Assembly: GCA_014192625.1 (NCBI GenBank)
Contig: BJHM01000007.1
Location: 62,001-126,000, forward strand
Length of the DNA stretch: 64,000 nucleotides
Direction: 5' to 3'
Origin: Planctomycetota bacterium
Lineage (GTDB): Bacteria > Planctomycetota > UBA1135 > UBA2386
This document shows, in pieces, positions 59,106-64,000 of the stretch. Below the pieces are notes generated by a model. The model did not search any database and was not told the DNA's origin. It saw only the letters and a list, made by a program, of their open reading frames with translations. Position numbers and translations under genes: made by a program. Within the stretch, counting starts at the first letter, position 1. Each line of letters opens with the position of its first letter.

Positions 59106-59327
59106 ATGATGAACTTAGATGCGCCCAAAGAACCGCCGACCAACAATGACTTTCTGGCTGCGGCGCAGCACAAAAAACAACGTGGGCTGATTTCCGAGTT
59201 CATCGGTTTTATGGCCGAGAACAAGCTGTGGTGGATGACGCCAATCCTGCTTGTCTTGTTAGCAGTTGGTGTGCTGTTGGTGCTCGGTGGCACTGGTGTA
59301 TTGCCCTTTGTTTACATTCTGTTCTGA
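59106..59327 (+). CDS. DUF5989-type small membrane protein
   Basis: A 73-residue protein. A polar N-terminus is followed by FIGFMAENKLWWMTPILLVLL and a second hydrophobic stretch ending in FVYILF, the pattern of the DUF5989 family that accompanies carbamoyltransferase and SxtJ genes. Probably one or two membrane helices. ATG 59106 or the next codon ATG 59109 may be used, with GAGAGG just upstream. Function unknown. Confidence 0.75.
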   Translation: MMNLDAPKEPPTNNDFLAAAQHKKQRGLISEFIGFMAENKLWWMTPILLVLLAVGVLLVLGGTGVLPFVYILF

Positions 59328-59394
59328 GCTGTTCTGAAAGATGATTGTCGTGCGCAGGACCCTATGACACCCCTGCGCTACGGTAGTTGCTCTG

Positions 59395-59421
59395 GACGCA
59401 GACTGAGACTGCGTCGAGTTT
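59395..59421 (+). terminator. Hairpin terminator after DUF5989 gene
   Basis: GACGCAG (59395-59401) and CTGCGTC (59409-59415) form a perfect 7-bp stem with a 7-base loop, followed by GAGTTTT. It lies 67 bases past the DUF5989 stop and before the sigma factor, so it likely ends the carbamoyltransferase operon. Confidence 0.5.
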
Positions 59422-59491
59422 TCAGACACTGAAGTTTAAGGGCGTCCGCAGCCCATTCGATATTCACGCGTCACATACGAGGAGATGGAAT

Positions 59492-60352
59492 ATGCGCGAT
59501 CATGGACTTGACACTTATTTGGCAGGAATCAAAGAAGTTGCACTGCTATCGCCGGAAGAAGAAATTGACCTCGCAGGCCTCGTGCAGAAGGGCGACCGCG
59601 AGGCCAGGGAGCGAATGATCCGCGCGAATCTCCGGCTGGTCGTCTCGATTGCGAAGAACTACCTGAATCGCGGGCTTACGTTCATGGACGCCATCGAAGA
59701 GGGCAACATCGGTCTAATCAGAGCGGTCGAAAAATTCGATCCCAACGCGGGATGCCGTTTTTCGACATACGCAACGTGGTGGATCAAGCAAGGCATTCGC
59801 CGTTCGTTGATCAATTCCGTCAAGACAGTGCGCATTCCGAGCTACATGAATGAGATCGTGGCGCGCTGGAAGTCGACTGCAATGGAGCTTAACTATCGCC
59901 TAGGCCGTCGGCCAACTTCGGGGGAGATTGCGTTTGAACTCGATCTGCCCGAGCACACCTGGAACTTGGTGCGTGAAACGGTGCAGGCTAACTCGCAGCC
60001 CACCCACTCGGCGACCGATGATTCCTCTTTGCACTCCGGTGACGAGGTCGAGGACTCAAAGAGCAAGCGGCCCGAGGACATCTTCTTTGAGGGCAATGAG
60101 CTGGACCGCATGCATCAGTTGCTAGGCGAGCTCCAGGTCAGCGAGTCGCGAATCCTCAAGTTGCGTTACGGGCTCGTCTCAGGCAAGGGGATGACGTTGA
60201 AGGCGATCGGCAAAAAATTTGGCATCACGCGCGAGCGGGTTCGATTGCTGGAGCAGCAAGCGATTAAGAAGCTGCAGCGGATCATGGGGCGCGAGTTTGA
60301 CGAAGGTGAGGCCATTCCCATCAGGCGAATCGCTGACGGCCTGTTGGAGTGA
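59492..60352 (+). CDS. RNA polymerase sigma-70 factor (group 1/2)
   Basis: A 286-residue sigma factor lacking region 1.1 but with regions 1.2 ([18 protein letters not shown]), 2 ([11 protein letters not shown]...[14 protein letters not shown]...[14 protein letters not shown]), 3 and 4 ([16 protein letters not shown] helix-turn-helix). The full promoter-melting motif is intact, so it recognises -10/-35 promoters. The small size suggests a primary-like or RpoS-like group 2 factor; which one cannot be decided here. The ATG at 59492 has GAGGAG 8 bases upstream, one of the best ribosome sites in the window. Confidence 0.9.
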   Translation: MRDHGLDTYLAGIKEVALLSPEEEIDLAGLVQKGDREARERMIRANLRLVVSIAKNYLNRGLTFMDAIEEGNIGLIRAVEKFDPNAGCRFSTYATWWIKQGIRRSLINSVKTVRIPSYMNEIVARWKSTAMELNYRLGRRPTSGEIAFELDLPEHTWNLVRETVQANSQPTHSATDDSSLHSGDEVEDSKSKRPEDIFFEGNELDRMHQLLGELQVSESRILKLRYGLVSGKGMTLKAIGKKFGITRERVRLLEQQAIKKLQRIMGREFDEGEAIPIRRIADGLLE

Positions 60353-60452
60353 CCTGCTCAGTTGCAGGCTTGTTGGGTGGTGAAGTGGGCCTCGATCGTG
60401 TGCAATAGCGGGGTTGGTGACTGCTCCAAACAAGCTCAGCTCCCCGTTGGCC

Positions 60453-61592
60453 ATGCGTGGTACCTCGCTCTACGTGCATGTGCCCTTCTGCGTGGTTAAA
60501 TGCGGTTACTGCGACTTCAATTCCTACGTCATCACTGATGGTGAGAGCCATGACTTGTTCCTCGGTGCGCTGGATCGGGAGCTTGCGATCAGCGGCGTGC
60601 CAACGGCGCCAGTCTCGGTCTTCATCGGCGGCGGCACGCCGAGCTACTTGGATCCAGCGCGGCTGACGCGCTTGTTCGAGATTTTGCGGCGGCACGTGGA
60701 CTTGGACCGTTGTCCGGAGGTCACGATGGAGGCCAATCCCGAGAGTCTCACCCGCGAGAAGGCGGCGATTGCATTGGCGAGTGGAGTGCGGCGGGCAAGT
60801 ATCGGCGTGCAGAGTTTTCGGGCGGATCGACTGAAGATGCTTGATCGAGCACACTCAGCAGATCACGCGAGGTCTGCGTTTGCTGATCTCCGCAGTGCCG
60901 GTTTTACCAACGTAAACCTCGACATGATGTTTGGCCTTCCTGGCCAGCAGCTTGAGGAGTGGCAAACCGATCTCGAGGAGGCGTTGCGGCTGAAGCCAGA
61001 TCACCTGTCCTGCTACAATTTGACGTTTGAGCCGGGCACACGTTTTCACCATGAGCTTGAGCATGGGCGGATGTCGCGCAATGACGAGTCCATCGACTCC
61101 ACCATCTTCACATGGACCCGGCAGCACTTGCATGCCGCGGGGTTCTCCGCCTACGAGGTCAGCAACTTCGCTGGCCGCGGCGGCCCTTGTCACCACAACG
61201 ATCACTACTGGTTGCAAGGCGATTACGTTGGCGTGGGCCCAGGCGCATCTAGCCATCGCAGCGGCGTGCGATGGACCAACCTAAAGGCGCTTGAGCCATG
61301 GGCGCGGTTGTGTCTTTCGGGCGGACGGCCTTCAGCAACGGCAGAAACGCTAACCCCCAAGCAACGTGCGGGCGAAGCTGCTTGGCTGGGTTTGCGTCGC
61401 GCGGATGGAGTTGATCTCGAGCAGATTGCATTGAGCACTGGGATCGACGTGGCCGCATTATTTGCCTCTGCGATCACGGCAAATCAGAACTTGGGTTTTC
61501 TGACCATGCGTGGGTCGAGGCTGCTGCTGACGGACGCAGGGTTGCTATTCGCGGATCGTGTTGCTGGCGACTTCTTGACGCCGCCGGGCTAA
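60453..61592 (+). CDS. hemW: HemW-like radical SAM haem chaperone
   Basis: A 379-residue radical SAM protein with the cluster motif CxxxCxxC (Cys13, Cys17, Cys20) followed by DFNSY. Downstream lie FIGGGTPS (SAM binding), EANPES and GVQSF, then the HemN C-terminal domain. Cys20 is followed by Asp-Phe and not by another Cys, as in HemW rather than true HemN oxidases. HemW inserts haem into respiratory proteins, consistent with the cytochrome-rich gene set nearby. The ATG at 60453 was chosen over a TTG at 60414. Confidence 0.9.
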   Translation: MRGTSLYVHVPFCVVKCGYCDFNSYVITDGESHDLFLGALDRELAISGVPTAPVSVFIGGGTPSYLDPARLTRLFEILRRHVDLDRCPEVTMEANPESLTREKAAIALASGVRRASIGVQSFRADRLKMLDRAHSADHARSAFADLRSAGFTNVNLDMMFGLPGQQLEEWQTDLEEALRLKPDHLSCYNLTFEPGTRFHHELEHGRMSRNDESIDSTIFTWTRQHLHAAGFSAYEVSNFAGRGGPCHHNDHYWLQGDYVGVGPGASSHRSGVRWTNLKALEPWARLCLSGGRPSATAETLTPKQRAGEAAWLGLRRADGVDLEQIALSTGIDVAALFASAITANQNLGFLTMRGSRLLLTDAGLLFADRVAGDFLTPPG

Positions 61593-61593
61593 A

Positions 61594-62334
61594 TCAGATG
61601 CCGAGTGACAGCCGGTCGGCGAGCAGTTCAGGCAGCCCGGCTTTGCGGATCTTGCGTTGCACAGCGGCGATGTCGTATTCGACGCGCTTGATGGCGCAGA
61701 TCATGGTCTTCGTGTCATAGACCGCATACGCAGCTCGCGGATCGCGGTCGCGCGGTTGACCGACGCTGCCAACGTTCATCAGCACTTTGCTAAACGGTTC
61801 AAGCGAAATTTCGATCTCCGCGGGGTAGGCGATTTCTAGCGGTTGATCAGGGTCCTTGCCTTGGCAGTAGATGGCTGGAACATGGCTGTGCCCGATGACG
61901 CAAAGAAAAGTTTTTTGTAGCGCGATGGAGTCCTTTGCTTCCAGAGGGCTCAGCACGTAGCCGAACTGGTCAGGCAAGTTCAGCGTCCCGTGCACGACTG
62001 TGTAATCGGTCCGTGCAACGACTAGCGGCAAGGCCCGCAAAAAATCAAAGTCGCTGGGACGAATTTTGCCGCGCGTCCACAGGATCGCTGCCCGCGCAAA
62101 GTTGTTGAAGTAGGCGGTGTCGAGTATCCCGAGCACTGCTGCGTCATGGTTGCCCATGCTCACCGTGCACTTGAGGTCGCGCACCACGTCGATGCACGCG
62201 GTCGGGTCTGGGCCATAGCCGACGATGTCCCCCACCTGAACCCATTCGTCGATGCGTTCCTTGCGCATCTCGAGCACCACTGCACTCAGTGCTTCGAGGT
62301 TGCTATGGATGTCGCCAAGAATGCCGATGCGCAT
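61594..62334 (-). CDS. Metallophosphoesterase
   Basis: A 246-residue calcineurin-like phosphoesterase. Metal and catalytic motifs are in the standard order: GDIHSN (Asp8, His10), GDIVGYGPDP (Asp36), GNHD (61-64), VVHGT and GHSHVP. These YfcE-like enzymes hydrolyse phosphodiesters or phosphoproteins in the cytoplasm; the substrate is unknown. It is convergent with hemW (1 base apart) and 6 bases downstream of the membrane protein gene. Confidence 0.87.
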   Translation of the reverse strand: MRIGILGDIHSNLEALSAVVLEMRKERIDEWVQVGDIVGYGPDPTACIDVVRDLKCTVSMGNHDAAVLGILDTAYFNNFARAAILWTRGKIRPSDFDFLRALPLVVARTDYTVVHGTLNLPDQFGYVLSPLEAKDSIALQKTFLCVIGHSHVPAIYCQGKDPDQPLEIAYPAEIEISLEPFSKVLMNVGSVGQPRDRDPRAAYAVYDTKTMICAIKRVEYDIAAVQRKIRKAGLPELLADRLSLGI

Positions 62335-62340
62335 GGGAGC

Positions 62341-62919
62341 TCAACTTGTCCCCTTTTGCGCGGGCAGGATCAACAAGAACAGTAGCCCGAGCCATTCGAG
62401 GCCTAGGGTTTGGTAGTGGCGCGAATCGAGTCCCAGCCCAGGTGCAAAAATGGCGAGCTGCAAGATCAGCACAAGAATACCAGAGGCCAATACCTCGCCT
62501 CGGTGCGCAAGATGTCTCGACAGTGCTACCATCGTGAGCATCGTTGGCAAGCAGATCAGTGGGATGGCCAACGAGGCAGTCAGGTGCAGGGTTTCACCAT
62601 GCGTAAGGACGCCCAATAGCCAACAAACGGCAACGCCGAAGAGCGCGAAGCCAAGCGTCAGTAGAACCGCCGCTGCCGGACCCGCAGGCCCGCTGCAAGC
62701 GCCCCGGTAGTGATCTCCATAAATACTTACTGATAAACTACTTACAATTATTACCACAAATATGGCAAGTGCGACCGACGCCTCGGCCCAAACCTGTGCA
62801 CCAGTGGCTAATGGAGGAGCGCCAAGAATCACTAAGCAGAGCCAAGCGACCGTAGCCCAGAGCGGCAGGGCTCCCAAGGACCGAGCCACGAGTTTTATGT
62901 GTAGCAGGATAAACCGCAT
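62341..62919 (-). CDS. Integral membrane protein of unknown function
   Basis: A 192-residue, very hydrophobic protein with about five predicted helices and short loops; no family recognised. It carries an abrupt AT-rich patch (62719-62764) that encodes the second helix with codons rare elsewhere in the window (AGT, TTA, GTA, ATA). It is divergent from parA, with 49 bases between starts, and co-oriented with the phosphoesterase. Confidence 0.6.
   Translation of the reverse strand: MRFILLHIKLVARSLGALPLWATVAWLCLVILGAPPLATGAQVWAEASVALAIFVVIIVSSLSVSIYGDHYRGACSGPAGPAAAVLLTLGFALFGVAVCWLLGVLTHGETLHLTASLAIPLICLPTMLTMVALSRHLAHRGEVLASGILVLILQLAIFAPGLGLDSRHYQTLGLEWLGLLFLLILPAQKGTS
62719..62764. other. 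AT-rich island near parAB
   Basis: About 80 percent A+T over 46 bases in an otherwise GC-rich window, inside the membrane-protein gene and 200 bases from parA. It contains TTATTACCACAAATAT-type sequence but no good DnaA box. Confidence 0.8.
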
Positions 62920-62968
62920 CGCTTTACTTCACTCCGGTGCACAGACACGGTAAAGCACGAGGACTAGG

Positions 62969-63676
62969 ATGCAATCTAGGGGCATAACACGATCCGTAGC
63001 CTTGGCGAACCAGAAGGGTGGCGTCGGCAAAACAACAACCGCCATTCATCTGGCGCACGGCCTTTCTTTGTGTGGCCACCGGGTAGCACTGCTTGACCTT
63101 GACCCGCAAGGCAACGCCACGGTCGGAGTTGGCGGTGAGAATGGCCTGCCTTGTGATTTTCCACAGCTTCTGCAACTGCCCTCGGGGTTTTATTTGTTGC
63201 CGGCTAACTTGGTGCAGGACCCGACGACCCTGGATCGAATGATTCTCCAGTTGGCCGAGGCTGGTTTTGATTGGGTAGTTGCCGATTGTCCGCCACGTAT
63301 GGACGAATGGGGTTGGGCAGGTGTGAGGTCCTGTATGCAGGTCATCGTTCCTGTGCAGGCCGAGTTTTTTGCTATGCAGGGCCTGTCGCAGATGCTGGCC
63401 ACCCTGGATCGGATTCAGCAGCACCGGCATGGCTTTGCGGAGCTACTGGGGGTGCTCCCAACCATGGTCACCCCTTCCGACCAGGTTAGCCAAGAGGTGT
63501 TGGCGGACTTGCGCGAAAACCTCGGAGACCGCATTCTTCAATCTACGGTACTCCGCGACCCGCAAGTCGTTGAGGCTGCTAGCCACGGGCAAACCCTGTT
63601 TCAATACAAGCCACAGGCGCCCGCCACGTTCTGTTTCTCTGAGCTGGTAAGAGAGGTTCTTCATGGTCGATCGTAA
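62969..63676 (+). CDS. parA: ParA-family partition ATPase (with parB)
   Basis: A 235-residue deviant-Walker ATPase with KGGVGKTT (16-23), LLDLDPQGNAT and ADCPP. It is shorter and more divergent than the ParA at 32 kb: the C-terminal part reads LQSTVLRDPQVVEAASHGQ in place of the usual IRNNVKLAEAPS pattern. The stop overlaps the parB start by 14 bases, a typical parAB pair for chromosome or large-replicon segregation. Confidence 0.88.
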   Translation: MQSRGITRSVALANQKGGVGKTTTAIHLAHGLSLCGHRVALLDLDPQGNATVGVGGENGLPCDFPQLLQLPSGFYLLPANLVQDPTTLDRMILQLAEAGFDWVVADCPPRMDEWGWAGVRSCMQVIVPVQAEFFAMQGLSQMLATLDRIQQHRHGFAELLGVLPTMVTPSDQVSQEVLADLRENLGDRILQSTVLRDPQVVEAASHGQTLFQYKPQAPATFCFSELVREVLHGRS

Positions 63677-64000
63677 ATTGGGTCGTGGTCTTGATTACTT
63701 TCTCTCTGGTGCACGCACGAAGCCAGCGCCCGACGTGACAATCTCTCGCCCCGAGGAGATGGTGACGTCGCTGGAGATTTCCCGCCTTTCACCCAACCCT
63801 CGGCAACCGCGTCGCGCATTTCCAGAGGCGGAGCTCGCCCAACTCGCAGACTCCGTGCGCCTAAGTGGCATCCTCCAACCTATTCTAGTGCGCAAGGTGG
63901 GCGAATCCTTCGAGATCATTGCTGGCGAACGTCGCTGGCGCGCCGCGCAGATGGCAGGGCTGGAACGGGTCCCGGTGGTGTTGCGGTCGGTTACCGAGGA
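63663..64000 (+). CDS. parB: ParB partition protein, N-terminal part (cut by window end)
   Basis: The 112 visible residues contain the ParB N-terminus (KLGRGLDYFL), box I (ISRLSPNPRQPRRAF) and the CTP-binding GERRWRAA motif (88-95). ParB loads at parS sites and spreads as a CTP-gated clamp. The helix-turn-helix and C-terminal dimer domain lie beyond the window. It overlaps parA by 14 bases. Confidence 0.92.
   Translation, partial: MVDRKLGRGLDYFLSGARTKPAPDVTISRPEEMVTSLEISRLSPNPRQPRRAFPEAELAQLADSVRLSGILQPILVRKVGESFEIIAGERRWRAAQMAGLERVPVVLRSVTE

Overview
The window comes from a GC-rich (high fifties percent by eye), diderm, aerobic bacterium. It encodes Kdo synthesis and LPS transport (kdsD, kdsC, LptC/A-like, LptD), an Mla-type lipid transporter, alternative complex III with a caa3-type oxidase, and the complete bacillithiol pathway (bshA, bshB1, bshC). 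This combination, together with weak Shine-Dalgarno usage and the SxtJ/DUF5989 carbamoyltransferase module, best fits Planctomycetota or a neighbouring phylum such as Acidobacteriota, Gemmatimonadota or Bacteroidota. The phylum is an inference from gene content and not a measured result. No rRNA, tRNA, CRISPR array, insertion sequence or prophage was recognised.

Layout. 1-8.7 kb holds housekeeping genes: the start of signal peptidase I, aspartokinase, a LeuA-like enzyme, an Hpt protein, a small Cys-rich protein, a TIM-barrel isomerase, rsmB, fmt, a HIT-like protein and scpA. 8.7-15.6 kb is an overlapping plus-strand envelope operon (kdsD-kdsC-long LptC/A-like protein-LptD). 15.6-22.5 kb holds a DUF481 barrel, ettA, tatA, a stand-alone MshEN protein, a fused MlaF-MlaE protein and an MCE protein. 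22.8-28.7 kb is the replication block gyrB-DUF721/DciA-dnaN-dnaA, all on the minus strand, with a 584-bp gene-free stretch between dnaN and dnaA.

28.9-36.0 kb is a minus-strand cluster of cysteine desulfurase, bshA, a degenerate histidine-kinase-like protein, a Soj-like ParA, bshB1, bshC and pyrF. A GT39 glycosyltransferase follows. 37.6-54.1 kb is one long minus-strand array. Read 5' to 3' it is actA-B-C-D-E-F, a small one-TM protein, a Sco copper chaperone, coxB-A-C-D, then a SNF2 helicase and a SWIM protein joined by overlapping start and stop codons. The products should take electrons from quinol through ACIII to a cytochrome-c-fused A2-type haem-copper oxidase.

54.3-59.3 kb is an accessory module of two SGNH/GDSL hydrolases (minus) divergent from carbamoyltransferase-SxtJ-DUF5989 (plus). 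59.5-64 kb carries a sigma-70 factor, hemW, a phosphoesterase, a membrane protein with a very AT-rich internal patch, and parAB, with parB cut by the window end.

The points most worth checking are the single-polypeptide Lpt bridge, the reversed-order MlaFE fusion, the ParA and kinase-like pair inside the bacillithiol cluster, the His-rich tails shared by several ACIII/oxidase subunits, and the mismatch between gene polarity and the dnaA-dnaN origin candidate.
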